From: a virus
IMG/VR virus record: IMGVR_UViG_3300009593_000010
Span: 1-64,000 of that record
Reading direction: 5' to 3' (one strand)
DNA length: 64,000 bases
A program made the translations under genes and the position numbers. Below the pieces are notes generated by a model. It was not told where the DNA came from. It worked only from the letters and a program-made list of their open reading frames with translations, and ran no database searches. Of the stretch, positions 32,801 through 43,144 are shown piece after piece (the first letter of the stretch is position 1; each line of letters begins with the position of its first letter).

Positions 32801-34894
32801 ACATTCTATGGAACAAGTGATAATCTTGTTTTGGAGAATGGAGAAGGTATAATAACTTCTGAAAGATTCCTTGTTAATGATAGAATGAAATTAACATTAG
32901 AATTAGATTCAATGAGTCCTGCTGGTGCAAGAGATTTCACTATAGGTGAAACAGTATACCAGAATCAATTTAAAACTGAAAGTGGTGATTTAAGTACATT
33001 GAAGATGAAGGTTGTAGATAGAGAAAGAGATGGTGGTGGTAATTTAATTGCAGACCCATCATTTATAATTGTTGAAAACTTAATAACAGACAACACTGCA
33101 ATCAAACAATACTTATCAGAAGACCCAGTTAATCATTTATATCTTGATGGTAGTTATAATCATTATTCTGGTTGGGGTCTTCCAGTACCAAGTAAAGAGG
33201 CATGGCAGTCTAACCAAACATCTGAAAATGCATTACACTTGCCTTGGGGTATCGTAGGAGAATCTTCTGGTAAGAAAGCAGAGGTTAACTCAGTTGTAGC
33301 TGAAAATACTAAAACAGATCAAGGTTCTGGTCAAGGATTTATTGCTGGAACAGATGTTGTTGAGAGTGATGTAGGATTATACGACAGAATCATTCGTGCA
33401 AATGTGCAAGCAGGTGGACATAAGGTCTACAAACATTTAGATATCATGCCACACTATGCACACCATAGATTATATTATACCACATTAGATAATGCTTTGT
33501 CCATAGGAACATATGTAACTGGTGGAACTACGAATGTAACTGGTAGGGTAATGGAACATAATACCACTTCCAAGTATTTTGTGTTGTATACTGGTGACGA
33601 TAAGACAAGAGGTCAGGCAGGACTATTTACAACAGAAGCAATAAAGGTTGGTTCTACAACTCATTTCACTGCAACAAAAGTAGAAAGTCATTATCCATTT
33701 GAAGAAGACCCAATAGAAAGAGTACAAACCTCTGAACCAACTGCCGTTTCTGGTGCAACTGCATCCGAAGGTGGTGGTCAGACATTCTTACATGCAAATG
33801 TAATAGGTGGGTTTCATGGTAGAGGTAAAACATTATCTACTGCCGAAGGTAATGAGTTCTACGACACTGCAACAAAACAAAGAACTAAGAATGTTATTGT
33901 GACTCAAACCTTTGCAAGTGCAAACACTAAATCTGGTAGAACTTTGCTACCAGTCCCATCAAGTAAAGAAGATACAAACCAACAAGGGTTAAGAGGGCAG
34001 AGTGCATTCACAACCCTTCTAAGAACAGGTGGTTTGGAATGGGGTGAAACAATAAAGAGTGCTGGTAGAGATTCTATTATAAACAATCATAATGTTGATT
34101 CGTTTAGAAGTGTTTCAGATAATAGTAATTGGAACAGTTATGACCATCATGGTTTACAATCTGGAATAGGACATTTACCAATTCCATCTGATGCGAAAAG
34201 GATTAACTCTGTCATCATAGGGAAAGAAGAAACTTTGATTGCAGAAAATGGGGATAGGTTGGTTATGGAACCAGATCAAGGATACTTGATGATAGAACCA
34301 CAACCAGAACAATACAACTCAACCATAACAACCGATGGAAAACAATATTGGGGTAATGGTTGGACTGTAGACCCAACAGAAGAATTAACAATGGAAGATG
34401 GAAGTAAAATCCATCTTGAGGATGCTACAGAGGCGGAAGTCGTTGGAGTATTCGTGACAGAAAGAACACCGAACTTTGCATCTATGTTTATCAACCATGA
34501 AGATCATGGTAGGATAATATATGAAGATGGTAGTTCATTAGTACAGGAAGAAGCTGAAAGTGTAGTAGGTGTAGAACATCAAGGTCTAGGCACAACACTT
34601 GGAGACCTTTCTAAAATAGGATTTTCTTCAACTTTACAGTTTGAAGAAAGGATAAGACAAGAATCTGGAAATGCAGCTAGTTATACAGGTGGTATTAATA
34701 CTGAATCTGGTAAGGGTGATAATATCCTTATGGAACATGTTGCTGGCAGACTCTTGGAAGAGGCTCCATATAATGGGGTCTCAATTAGTGATATAAGTAA
34801 TCTATATGGTAGTTTACCTATATCTGAATTAGATAAAATGAGTGGTATTCAAACGAACTTAACTTTTTCTGCGTCAATTCAATCTGGTGCATAG
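29873..34894 (+). CDS. gp7: gp7-like large baseplate wedge protein
   Basis: The 1673-residue protein lies between gp6 and gp8, the place of gp7, the long wedge arm (1032 aa in T4). The first 250 residues are conserved-looking (HDRIKDQLQELLPNFM, then FMEAYFDFLEKG, KRILAKHINEIYSTKGN, FRILYGEDI). The rest is mosaic, with FxPGExVxGxxSG modules near 95-150 and many copies of a short EDGxxLxxE-type motif, for example LTMEDGSKIHLED and IIYEDGSSLVQEE near the end. The extra length is likely due to those repeats. Number by position; only the N-terminus supports it by sequence. Confidence 0.75.
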   Translation: MPILHDRIKDQLQELLPNFMAEDGSGFTTFMEAYFDFLEKGILVYKDGTVLETVGLETGEGSVIQEEGTYSPSPVVTTKFVLERNSSTDIAQTGSFEPGEYVVGNTSGSTARIDVIGNNNSKLYIELFTEAHFLPDETVVGQNSGYTAKVDNFKGNALMAANNLLSYADVDKTTGSFLDFFREDFMPSIDSTVLADKRILAKHINEIYSTKGNLASYSFLFRILYGEDITIAYPRDNVITSSNSGWSETELIHLYSTKNLLDYPLGRVIKRNTASEIVTDIQVDKMTGVDSGEGTNVYAIRIETPFIGTLSIGDEVEVQSRENPAKFHLATVRGVVGDIDTSEGSLYIKQESGTDVIASESDNTEGFLLESGSQSSNRTDNILLLEEGTQSNNTINEVHGKTPIMVRETVNTVNTEAVVGGGMYTEDVDKGSLYSVSDQVTINLPSSELGVGLRSKALVGSIEDGSLDQIIVDPSNRGVGYSNGDLIVFDNRDTGGTLAYGHITSTSGNVMLEAGTTFGALEYVATAGQVIFDGVDRHNHMMVYDPEKVQVFVKRSDQTDSNNGEVFSYFEEVTGQNNIILTGTKVTFTGTYAQSGHANYVGGAGTVVHIYAQPDETNLTLEDGGALIYDQSGADPTGAIAKATIFSGGVGYTSLPKAYVGGEIFYTGTATTPDFLVGESLVNAGGGTIWGTILDHDVEVRKLVVAKESTSSVNTQPSVGDTIKVVRSTGDITAIVKNSNLTLGTSAQVMSFGKDIGTIGKLRVQEEGNHFNKSGGIPDYPHKMIISAPSSSLVVATTVTGAFSGATGTIKSYDGDRHLLTLTGVVGMFKEGEIVTTSDNKTYTVLRSNPATARATNVVVAKLDGNYTDDKGFPSVTSQRIHDSHYYQDFSYVIKVGESINKYRSIVKQLLNPAGTIFFGEVAVTANIDSRADIYNANFDGTKTTRSFIPILYIGSKIDPVKIILEDATIDGSAEDTFYGTSDNLVLENGEGIITSERFLVNDRMKLTLELDSMSPAGARDFTIGETVYQNQFKTESGDLSTLKMKVVDRERDGGGNLIADPSFIIVENLITDNTAIKQYLSEDPVNHLYLDGSYNHYSGWGLPVPSKEAWQSNQTSENALHLPWGIVGESSGKKAEVNSVVAENTKTDQGSGQGFIAGTDVVESDVGLYDRIIRANVQAGGHKVYKHLDIMPHYAHHRLYYTTLDNALSIGTYVTGGTTNVTGRVMEHNTTSKYFVLYTGDDKTRGQAGLFTTEAIKVGSTTHFTATKVESHYPFEEDPIERVQTSEPTAVSGATASEGGGQTFLHANVIGGFHGRGKTLSTAEGNEFYDTATKQRTKNVIVTQTFASANTKSGRTLLPVPSSKEDTNQQGLRGQSAFTTLLRTGGLEWGETIKSAGRDSIINNHNVDSFRSVSDNSNWNSYDHHGLQSGIGHLPIPSDAKRINSVIIGKEETLIAENGDRLVMEPDQGYLMIEPQPEQYNSTITTDGKQYWGNGWTVDPTEELTMEDGSKIHLEDATEAEVVGVFVTERTPNFASMFINHEDHGRIIYEDGSSLVQEEAESVVGVEHQGLGTTLGDLSKIGFSSTLQFEERIRQESGNAASYTGGINTESGKGDNILMEHVAGRLLEEAPYNGVSISDISNLYGSLPISELDKMSGIQTNLTFSASIQSGA

Positions 34895-34900
34895 AAGTCG

Positions 34901-34908
34901 TATAAATA
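34901..34908 (+). promoter_or_regulatory. T4-type late promoter (TATAAATACT) for gp8
   Basis: A perfect octamer followed by CT. Predicted +1 near 34914 gives a leader of about 43 bases containing a CGAGGAA ribosome binding site before the gp8 ATG at 34957. Confidence 0.75.
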
Positions 34909-34956
34909 CTATTAGAGTAAATTAAAATAACCAATTTTATAACGAGGAATTAAAAA

Positions 34957-36393
34957 ATGGCAGCGATTATTACAGAAAAATTTCGTTTGCACAATGCAAA
35001 GCAATTTCGTGAAGTTGCTGGGGATGCTGGGGAAGACATGTACATGTTCATTGGTAGACCATCTGCATGGACAGACGACACAAACCCAGACACACCAGTC
35101 GATTCGTTAAAGGACGAATACGATGCATATGCGAACATGGTAGCTCTCAAAAAGATTGCGAGTACCGATGTAAGTCATGCCATAGTCAGACGAGACTGGA
35201 CAAGTGGAACAGTATATGATGAGTATAGACATAATTATACTTCATCTAACACATCTAATAGTGGTGCATCAACTTTATGGGCATCTACTTTCTATGTGTT
35301 AACAGACGACTATAATGTCTATAAGTGTATATCAAATAACAATGGTGGTACATCTACACAGAAACCAACTCACACTACAGTTGCAATAGTAACTGAATCA
35401 GATTCATACAAGTGGAAATACATGTATTCTATATCTGCATCAGAAGTTATTAAATTTGTAACATCAGATTTTATCCCAGTAAAAACACTAGGTGCTTTAG
35501 AAGCAGTTGCTGGTGACTTGGGTGGTTTGACTGTAGCAGGTGCTGACGACAACTCTGCACAATGGGATGTTGAAGCAGGTGCAGTACATGGAAGAATTGA
35601 ACATATCAGAATGACTGCTGGTGGTTCTGGATATTCAACTCCTGGCTCATACACAGTTGCAATAGGTGGAGACGGAAGTAGTGCAACAGCAACTATAGTA
35701 GTATCTGGTGGTGCAGTAACTTCTGCAACACTACTTGCACAAGGAACTGGATATACTACTGGTGCAATTGACAATACAGTATTACAAGCACAGGCAGGAA
35801 GTGGAACAGGTGCAACATTTGATGTTGTAATAAGTCCTATGAATGGACATGGTGCAGACCCAGTTGAAGAACTAGGTGGAAACTATATTATAGTAAACTC
35901 AAGACTTGAGTATGCTGAAGGTTCTGGTGACTTCCCAACTGATAACGATTTTAGGCAAATAGGTCTTATTGTAAACCCAACAAATAAAGGAACTAACACT
36001 TTATCATCTGCAGCCACATTGAGTGCAACAAATGCGTTCACAATGGCAAGTGGTGCAACTATGCCTGCAATAGATGATAAGATTAGAAACACTGCATCTC
36101 TAACAGCAAGTTCTGCTGCTGGAATAGTAGTTTCTGTAGACTCAACAAACAGAATAATCTCTTACCTACCATCAACTGGTAGTACAGGACTTTATGCTGA
36201 TTTTGCAAATGCAGATACAATCAGAAGTTCAGCTGGAACATCGTTAGGAACTATTACTGCTGGTACAGGGATTGATACTACTAGACCAGAGGTTGCTAGA
36301 AATTCTGGGGATATTGTTTACCTAGAAAATCGTGGTGCAGTTGCTAGGGCAGCTGACCAGATCGAGGATATCAAATTAATCATAGAAATGTAG
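34957..36393 (+). CDS. gp8: gp8, baseplate wedge protein
   Basis: The N-terminal 180 residues match T4 gp8 by pattern: TEKFRLHNAKQF, then MYMFIGRPSAWTDD, HAIVRRDWTSGTVYDEY, then YVLTDDYNVYKCISNNNGG and SYKWKYMYSISASE. gp8 joins gp7 and gp10 in the wedge. At 478 residues it is longer than T4 gp8 (334 aa) owing to an inserted Gly/Thr/Ala-rich region (about 210-300) with repeats of the GSGYxxxxxVxIxG type. A late promoter precedes it. Confidence 0.88.
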   Translation: MAAIITEKFRLHNAKQFREVAGDAGEDMYMFIGRPSAWTDDTNPDTPVDSLKDEYDAYANMVALKKIASTDVSHAIVRRDWTSGTVYDEYRHNYTSSNTSNSGASTLWASTFYVLTDDYNVYKCISNNNGGTSTQKPTHTTVAIVTESDSYKWKYMYSISASEVIKFVTSDFIPVKTLGALEAVAGDLGGLTVAGADDNSAQWDVEAGAVHGRIEHIRMTAGGSGYSTPGSYTVAIGGDGSSATATIVVSGGAVTSATLLAQGTGYTTGAIDNTVLQAQAGSGTGATFDVVISPMNGHGADPVEELGGNYIIVNSRLEYAEGSGDFPTDNDFRQIGLIVNPTNKGTNTLSSAATLSATNAFTMASGATMPAIDDKIRNTASLTASSAAGIVVSVDSTNRIISYLPSTGSTGLYADFANADTIRSSAGTSLGTITAGTGIDTTRPEVARNSGDIVYLENRGAVARAADQIEDIKLIIEM

Positions 36394-36404
36394 GATAACT
36401 AACA

Positions 36405-39400
36405 GTGGCTCAGAAAACAGACCTAAATGTTAGTCCTTATTATGATGACTTTACGGAGAGCAAGAACTTTCATCGTGTTCTCTTTAAACCATCAGTTGCC
36501 ATACAGGCGAGGGAACTAACACAATTACAATCGATACTGCAAAACCAGATTGAGAGATTTGGTAATCACATCTTTAAAGAAGGTTCTCTTGTACTAGGTG
36601 CAAGAACTAACTTTGATAATCAATACTTTGCAGTAAAGGTTACGGACACAAATCCAAATGGGAGTGGTACAACTGCCACTGAGTCTTTTCGTGCAGATGC
36701 ATTAGATAAGTTTTATCAAGGTGAAACTTCTGGGGTAGTTGCAAAGGTAATTAATACTACTGCAAAGACATCCGATGATCCACTAACACTACATATTAAA
36801 TATCAGGCAACTGGTAATTCTGGTTCAACCTATTATAACGAGTTTATTGATGGAGAGGAAATCCATCGAGTAACTCAAAATTCAAATGGTACATGGACAG
36901 ATGCATCTGATAACAATGAGTTTAAAGTATTCTCTCAAACAGGTGTTTCTGATGTAGGTTCTGTTCAAGGTTCAGCTGCAAGTATATCCGAAGGTGTTAT
37001 ATACACTCGTGGTAATTTTGTCAAGGTTGCAAAACAAACAGTCATCCTAGAAAAATATTCTTCAACTCCATCCTACAAGATAGGACTAGATGTTGGAGAG
37101 ACACTTATATCCTCAACAGAAGATGATAGTCTATTAGATAATGCGTCTGGTTCAACAAACGAAAATGCTCCAGGCTCTGATAGATTAAAAATATCTCTAA
37201 CTCTAGCAAAGAAATCTCTTACTGCAACAGACTCAACTAACTTCATCGAATTGATGAGAGTTGAGGCAGGTGTTGTAACTAAGAGAGTAGAGATAACAGA
37301 ATACTCAAGAATTCAAGACACTCTTGCAAGACGAACATATGACGAGAGTGGAGACTATATGTTGCAGCCCTTTACTGTGTCATTTCGAGAACATAAGAAT
37401 GACTTAAATAACAATGGGGTATACAAGTCAACAGACACACCAGTAGGGGACACAAGTAAATTTATTGCTGTTATTTCTGCTGGTAAAGCATATGTAAGAG
37501 GTTATGAAGTTGATAGACAAACCAACACCTTCCTTACACTGGATAAAGCAAGAGAAGTAAACTCTGTAAGTAATGCTTCTTCACCATTTAGAATAGGGAA
37601 CTATGTTAAATGTAAATTCATGTATGGAACTCCAGACATTGGAGATGAAGGAACAATTGCACCATTCTCAACAGTAGCAATTTACGATACTGCAAAAGGA
37701 AGTTCTGCAAGTGATACTGCAAGTGGTACACAAATTGGTACTGCAAGAGTTCGTGCTATAGAGTATGACTCAACTGGAGTTTATCAAGTATACCTTTTTG
37801 ATATGCAGATGTATACTAATTTAACAGTAGCATCTGGTGCAATCAACAGGGGTCAAAAATATAAAGGTGTGACTTCTGGTGCGACAGGTATTTCCGATAC
37901 TAACGGAACAGTCACCTCAGTTAACTTAATCAATGTCACTGGAACATTCCAAACTGGTGAGACACTTAGACCAATAGAAGATTCAACTGGTGGTGTAGCA
38001 ATTGGTTCAAGTAATGGTGATGTAAGAACATACAATGCTAGACGAGCAAGACGACTTCATCAATCTGGTGGAAGTGGTGTTAACTTTGCAGCTGACTTGG
38101 TACTAGAAGATAACTTTACATTAACTGGAACAGGTTATGTTGATATAAGTGCAGATGCAGATTTAGTAAATGGTGTTGCATCTAAGTATAGTTCTGAAAT
38201 AGAACTAGGGGATCAACTCTTATTCCCAAATGGATCAACAGGAATTGTTGATGTAGTAACAAGTGATACTAGTATTTCAGTTGCAACCGATTTAACTGCG
38301 GATACTAATGGTAAGATAATAAGACAAAGAGCAAAAGTTTATAAAGGAGACCAAACAGTCGCAATCTCTGGACTACCACATGATGGTATTAAGACCATTA
38401 CAGTAGACAGTGAAGTAGTAAGACGACAACAATTGGTTACTGTTGCAAGTAACAGAATAACAATGAGTGCTGGAAGTGGAGAAAGTTTCGATGCATATAG
38501 TGCTGATAATTATGTTGCATCAAACGAATCAACTGGTGCAGCGATAGATTTATCTACTGCAACTTTTGTTGGTGCGGGAACGACAACAGCATATTTCACT
38601 GGTGGTAATGTACCAGCAAATGGTGTAGTGGTTAAAATAACTTCTACTATTACAAGAGGTTCTACAACTGCAGCTACCAAAACGATTACTAAATCTGCTG
38701 CAGCCACAGTTGATGACGCAAACCCAACAATATATGGAGTAGGATATCAACATCAAGACATCACACTAGGTGTTCCAGATGTTTATAAAGTTCGTGCAGT
38801 TTATGAGGGTGGAAACTCGATTACATATGGTGCGTCTGATACAGTAACAACAAACCCTATGCCACCTTCATTTGTTTATACTGCCGACTCTGGAAACTCA
38901 GTTGCAATCTCAGATGCTGGAACACTTATAACAGGTAGTGTTTCTAATGCAAGAGGATTCTTAATAGAAAATGATAGTGGAAACTGTCATGTCTATTACG
39001 GAAAAGGAAGTCCTCAGTTTTCAAATAATGAAGCAGTCACAACAGAAGCGGGTGCATCTGGTGTAATCACAAAACTTACACATGGTTCACAAGACATTAC
39101 AGAAAGATATATTTTAGATGATGGACAAAGAGATGGATATTATGGTCTTGGAAAAATAACAAGGAAAGCAGGGACACCTGTACCAGTAGGAAAATTATTA
39201 GTAATATTTGATTACTTCTCACATGGTTCTGGAAACTATTTTACCTCTGCATCTTATCCAATAGAATATACAGAAATTAAAAATTATGTTGCAGACAGGG
39301 TAGATGTTGCTGCAACTATGGAACCAGATGGAAGTTTCGAGTTAGGAGACTCTATCGATTACAGACCATCTGTTGCAGACCTATGGGGAACTGCACCAAG

Positions 39401-42400
39401 TAATGATATAACAAGTGGAACTCCAGTAGATATATCTGATATATCTTCTTACCCTTTCTCATATGCATCTAGTTCATTTGGAACTGGAGCTCATACTTGT
39501 GATGTTCCGAAAATAGGTTCTAACATTACAGTAGATTACGATCATTATCTTGGAAGAAAAGATAGACTATACCTTACTAGTAAAGGACAATTTGAAATTG
39601 TTAAAGGTGAGAGTTCACTAAACCCAATTGCTGGTAATACAATACAGAATGCAATTGAGATTGGTACAATAGATATACCACCTTATACTACTAATGCATC
39701 AGAAGTTTCTATAAAACTATTATCACATAGACGATATACAATGAAAGACTTGGAGAAAATGGGTAAGAGGTTACAGAACCTTGAGACCGCAGTTTCTCTT
39801 TCTATGTTAGAAACAACTGCTGAAGGAATGCAGATTTTAGATGATGATGGATTTGATAAATATAAATCTGGATTCGTAGTAGATTCATTTAGAGGTCACT
39901 CTATTGCTGATGTTTTACATCCAGACTATGGGATTGCAATAGATCAGGCAACTCAACTTGCACGACCAGACCATCATACTGATTTCTTTGACATAGGTAT
40001 GAATAGTGATAAATCTTCTAATGTTACTAAATCTGGTAATGCAGAAATTGGTTATGTAGTCACTTTACCATTCTCCGAAGAGGTGTTCTTATCGGCTGAT
40101 AAAGCATCAAGAGAATTGAATGTAAACCCATACGACATTGCAACCTTTATAGGTAGACTTGATTTAAGTCCAGATAGAGATTTGTGGCATGATAGAGAAG
40201 CACTACCTAATATTTCAACCAGTTCAGAAGGAAACTTCGATGCAATTGTTGCTGGATTACCAAATGGTGTAGGAACTGTTTGGAACGAGTGGCAACAAAC
40301 TTGGGCGGGTGAACCAGATATAACTTCAACCAGTTCAACAGTTTTTGATCCAATCGTGACTCAAACCCAAAGGGGGTTTGGTGGTAGACAAAATAGAGGT
40401 TGGGATGAGGCAGTCGGAAACTTATGGAACAGAGGAAATAGAGGAAACTGGAGAGGAGAAAGAGCAAGGGATTGGGATGTGCCAGCTGCAATTGCTGGAA
40501 CTGCATCCAGTACCACAACAACAGTATCGAGAAGTGTAACTCCTACAAGAGAAGGTAGAAGTGGTATTCAAACATCAGTTGTTGAAGATATTGTAAACAC
40601 AACTAATGACAGAGTAGTTAGTGTTAATGCTATACCTTTCATGAGAAGTATTCCAGTAACAATCTCTGGATCATTACTTAAACCAAACACAAGTTTGAAT
40701 GTATTCTTTGATGGTATTGATGTTACATCACATTGTAGTCCAACACCAGTCACAACTAGTCAAGGAAAACTATCCACAGTATTCACAATACCAAACACTG
40801 ATACACTAAGATTCCCAACAGGTGTTAGAACACTTAAAGTTACTAATGCATCAACTGTAAACGGAACTAGTCAGACAAGTGCAATTGCAAACTTCATGGC
40901 AAATGGTTCTCTTACTACCACACAATCAGAAACTATATCTACAAGAAATGGTAGAATAGTTCAAACTAATGTTTCTGGACAAAGGCCAGGTGAACTTGTA
41001 ACTACAGATGAGTCAATAGAATTTACGCCAGGAACACCTAGAGTTATTTGGGAAGACCCACTTGCACAATCGTTTCTTGCATCATCCGAAGAAGGTGCAT
41101 TCATTAGTTCAGTAGAAGTATATCTATCTACTAAAGATTCTGGTGGACTTCCAATTACAGCTTCTATCCGAGAAATGAGTAATGGATATCCAACACAACA
41201 GATTTTACCTAGTGCAGAAGCAGACATGTATCCAAGTGATATAACAACATCAAGTGATGGTTCTGTTGCAACTAAATTTACATTCCCACATCCAATATAT
41301 GTAAGACCATTTAGAGAATATTGTATTGTGTTGATGTCTAACTCTAATGCATACAATGTGTGGGTTGGTCAGATGGGTGACTTTGATGTTAAAACAAAAG
41401 AACCTATAGACAAACAACCATTTGCTGGGGTATTATTTAAGTCTCAGAATAGTTCTACATGGACTACTGAACAAATGCAAGACATGAAGTTCAAGATTAA
41501 TCGTGCTAAGTTTACAGAACTTACAGGTAAGTTGACAATGGAAAATATTCAGCACGACATGAATAAGAAACTAACTACTAACCCAATAGAAATTATTGGA
41601 ACAGGTGCAGCTGCTAAATTCAAAGTTTATCAAAGATCACATGGAATGTATGACACCGATTCAAATGTAACGATTGCTGGTGTCACAGGAAACCGAACAA
41701 ATTCAATATTATCATTAGAGACACCATCTGTAAGTGGAACAGGTGGAATAGGATCGTATACCGATGTTCAATTATTCTCTTCTGGTACTAGTGCAAACTA
41801 TGCTGCTGGTGCAAATACAGGTGCAACTTGTAATGTAAGTTTAAGTGGTACTGGTACTGTTAGTGCAATTACAGTTAACAATCCTGGCTCTGCATTTGCA
41901 ACTACCGATACTTTATTAATTAAACAGAATGAAGTTGGTGGTACTGGTGCTACAACATTTGCCACAATAGGAGTTGGAACTGTAGGTGACACATTAGGTG
42001 GTATTTCGATTGCACAAATTAATAAAACACATACTAATATTGCATCTTACGATCTGGACTCATATGAGATCAGCACAACTATTACTGGAACAGAGGGTGG
42101 AATAGAAAATATTAGGGGTGGTGGAATTAGCACTAAACAGAGTGGGCCGACAGCAACCAAGAACTTATACTTTGATTTAATACATACTCTAATTCCAAAT
42201 ACACAACTACCTAATACTGGAATATTACCATCAGTTATAACTACAAGTACAAATACTCCACAAGGTATAACTCAGTCATATACTAGAGAAACAGTTAGTC
42301 AAACTATCGCGTTGAATGATAACAACACATTAAACCAATCTGGTATTGTTGCATCTTCAATTAACGAAACAAATGAGATGTCTAATGTAAGATCATTCCA

Positions 42401-42947
42401 AATTGATATGCAAATGACTTCTAATAATGATTGGGTCAGTCCAGTAATTGATATAGGTAATGGTGAGTCTCAAATGGGGGTATTAAACCCAACTCTTGGT
42501 GTCATTGGAATTATGAATAGAATTAATGATGTTGATTCGGCAAGTGATATTGCAGATAACTCAACATATGTCACATCTACCGAAGCAGATGGTGATAGTA
42601 ATAATTGTATTTACTTTACTAAGAAGATAGACATAGAGAATCCAGCATCAGAATTAAGAGTTCTATTTGAAGGATATAAACCTACTGCACCTCTTGGTGA
42701 TACTAAAATAGAAACATATTATAAGATACAAAAACAAGATGACAACACACCATTTGAAGAAAAGGGATGGACTCAATTCTCAACTACAAACGAACCAGAT
42801 GCAGATGCAACTAGATTTAGAACTTATGATTATACTGCATCGAACTTGGATGAGTTTGTAGGATTTGCAGTTAAGATTGTGATGAAATCTAAAGATACTG
42901 GGATAGTTCCTGCTATCAAAGCATTTAGAGGACTAGCACTTGCGTAA
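36405..42947 (+). CDS. Giant DUF4815 virion protein (gp10-like position)
   Basis: The 2180-residue product starts with LNVSPYYDDFTESKNFHRVL and QARELTQLQSILQNQIERFG, the signature of DUF4815 proteins of T4-type marine phages. The long middle is beta-rich and Thr/Ser/Gly-rich with FYQGETSG and FQTGETL modules. Residues around 1300-1450 are Trp/Arg/Gly-rich. The last 700 residues look like several beta-sandwich domains (SIPVTISGSLLKPNTSLNVF). The start is GTG at 36405 with AGGATAA before it. Its position after gp8 fits a gp10-type wedge or fibre-anchor protein. Confidence 0.75.
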   Translation: MAQKTDLNVSPYYDDFTESKNFHRVLFKPSVAIQARELTQLQSILQNQIERFGNHIFKEGSLVLGARTNFDNQYFAVKVTDTNPNGSGTTATESFRADALDKFYQGETSGVVAKVINTTAKTSDDPLTLHIKYQATGNSGSTYYNEFIDGEEIHRVTQNSNGTWTDASDNNEFKVFSQTGVSDVGSVQGSAASISEGVIYTRGNFVKVAKQTVILEKYSSTPSYKIGLDVGETLISSTEDDSLLDNASGSTNENAPGSDRLKISLTLAKKSLTATDSTNFIELMRVEAGVVTKRVEITEYSRIQDTLARRTYDESGDYMLQPFTVSFREHKNDLNNNGVYKSTDTPVGDTSKFIAVISAGKAYVRGYEVDRQTNTFLTLDKAREVNSVSNASSPFRIGNYVKCKFMYGTPDIGDEGTIAPFSTVAIYDTAKGSSASDTASGTQIGTARVRAIEYDSTGVYQVYLFDMQMYTNLTVASGAINRGQKYKGVTSGATGISDTNGTVTSVNLINVTGTFQTGETLRPIEDSTGGVAIGSSNGDVRTYNARRARRLHQSGGSGVNFAADLVLEDNFTLTGTGYVDISADADLVNGVASKYSSEIELGDQLLFPNGSTGIVDVVTSDTSISVATDLTADTNGKIIRQRAKVYKGDQTVAISGLPHDGIKTITVDSEVVRRQQLVTVASNRITMSAGSGESFDAYSADNYVASNESTGAAIDLSTATFVGAGTTTAYFTGGNVPANGVVVKITSTITRGSTTAATKTITKSAAATVDDANPTIYGVGYQHQDITLGVPDVYKVRAVYEGGNSITYGASDTVTTNPMPPSFVYTADSGNSVAISDAGTLITGSVSNARGFLIENDSGNCHVYYGKGSPQFSNNEAVTTEAGASGVITKLTHGSQDITERYILDDGQRDGYYGLGKITRKAGTPVPVGKLLVIFDYFSHGSGNYFTSASYPIEYTEIKNYVADRVDVAATMEPDGSFELGDSIDYRPSVADLWGTAPSNDITSGTPVDISDISSYPFSYASSSFGTGAHTCDVPKIGSNITVDYDHYLGRKDRLYLTSKGQFEIVKGESSLNPIAGNTIQNAIEIGTIDIPPYTTNASEVSIKLLSHRRYTMKDLEKMGKRLQNLETAVSLSMLETTAEGMQILDDDGFDKYKSGFVVDSFRGHSIADVLHPDYGIAIDQATQLARPDHHTDFFDIGMNSDKSSNVTKSGNAEIGYVVTLPFSEEVFLSADKASRELNVNPYDIATFIGRLDLSPDRDLWHDREALPNISTSSEGNFDAIVAGLPNGVGTVWNEWQQTWAGEPDITSTSSTVFDPIVTQTQRGFGGRQNRGWDEAVGNLWNRGNRGNWRGERARDWDVPAAIAGTASSTTTTVSRSVTPTREGRSGIQTSVVEDIVNTTNDRVVSVNAIPFMRSIPVTISGSLLKPNTSLNVFFDGIDVTSHCSPTPVTTSQGKLSTVFTIPNTDTLRFPTGVRTLKVTNASTVNGTSQTSAIANFMANGSLTTTQSETISTRNGRIVQTNVSGQRPGELVTTDESIEFTPGTPRVIWEDPLAQSFLASSEEGAFISSVEVYLSTKDSGGLPITASIREMSNGYPTQQILPSAEADMYPSDITTSSDGSVATKFTFPHPIYVRPFREYCIVLMSNSNAYNVWVGQMGDFDVKTKEPIDKQPFAGVLFKSQNSSTWTTEQMQDMKFKINRAKFTELTGKLTMENIQHDMNKKLTTNPIEIIGTGAAAKFKVYQRSHGMYDTDSNVTIAGVTGNRTNSILSLETPSVSGTGGIGSYTDVQLFSSGTSANYAAGANTGATCNVSLSGTGTVSAITVNNPGSAFATTDTLLIKQNEVGGTGATTFATIGVGTVGDTLGGISIAQINKTHTNIASYDLDSYEISTTITGTEGGIENIRGGGISTKQSGPTATKNLYFDLIHTLIPNTQLPNTGILPSVITTSTNTPQGITQSYTRETVSQTIALNDNNTLNQSGIVASSINETNEMSNVRSFQIDMQMTSNNDWVSPVIDIGNGESQMGVLNPTLGVIGIMNRINDVDSASDIADNSTYVTSTEADGDSNNCIYFTKKIDIENPASELRVLFEGYKPTAPLGDTKIETYYKIQKQDDNTPFEEKGWTQFSTTNEPDADATRFRTYDYTASNLDEFVGFAVKIVMKSKDTGIVPAIKAFRGLALA

Positions 42948-43143
42948 TAAAGTAGAAGGTAAAGATCACCTTATCAAAGATGAGGTTACTGGTGCAGTTA
43001 TAAATACTGATAGGAGTGGATATGTTGCTGTTAAAAGGAGAAGAGCAATATCCAGAGAACAGACAGTAGAAATACAAACTCTTAAAAGTGAAGTATTAGA
43101 ATTGAAAAGCATGGTAACAGAATTAATAGGGAATAGAAACTAA
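42940..43143 (+). CDS. Small coiled-coil protein, 67 aa
   Basis: The only start in frame is TTG at 42940, overlapping the end of the DUF4815 gene. The N-terminal part (LIKDEVTGAVINTDRSGYVAV) resembles a motif I recall from small T4-type cyanophage proteins, with the C-terminal 30 residues forming a coiled coil (IQTLKSEVLELKSMVTELI). It is probably a real, small virion or assembly protein. A TATAAATACT box lies within it. Confidence 0.6.
   Translation: MRNKVEGKDHLIKDEVTGAVINTDRSGYVAVKRRRAISREQTVEIQTLKSEVLELKSMVTELIGNRN
42999..43006 (+). promoter_or_regulatory. Possible internal late promoter (TATAAATACT)
   Basis: A perfect octamer followed by CT inside the small coiled-coil gene, about 140 bp before the fibre gene at 43145. 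It could raise expression of that fibre but may be chance in coding DNA. Confidence 0.35.
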
Positions 43144-43144
43144 A

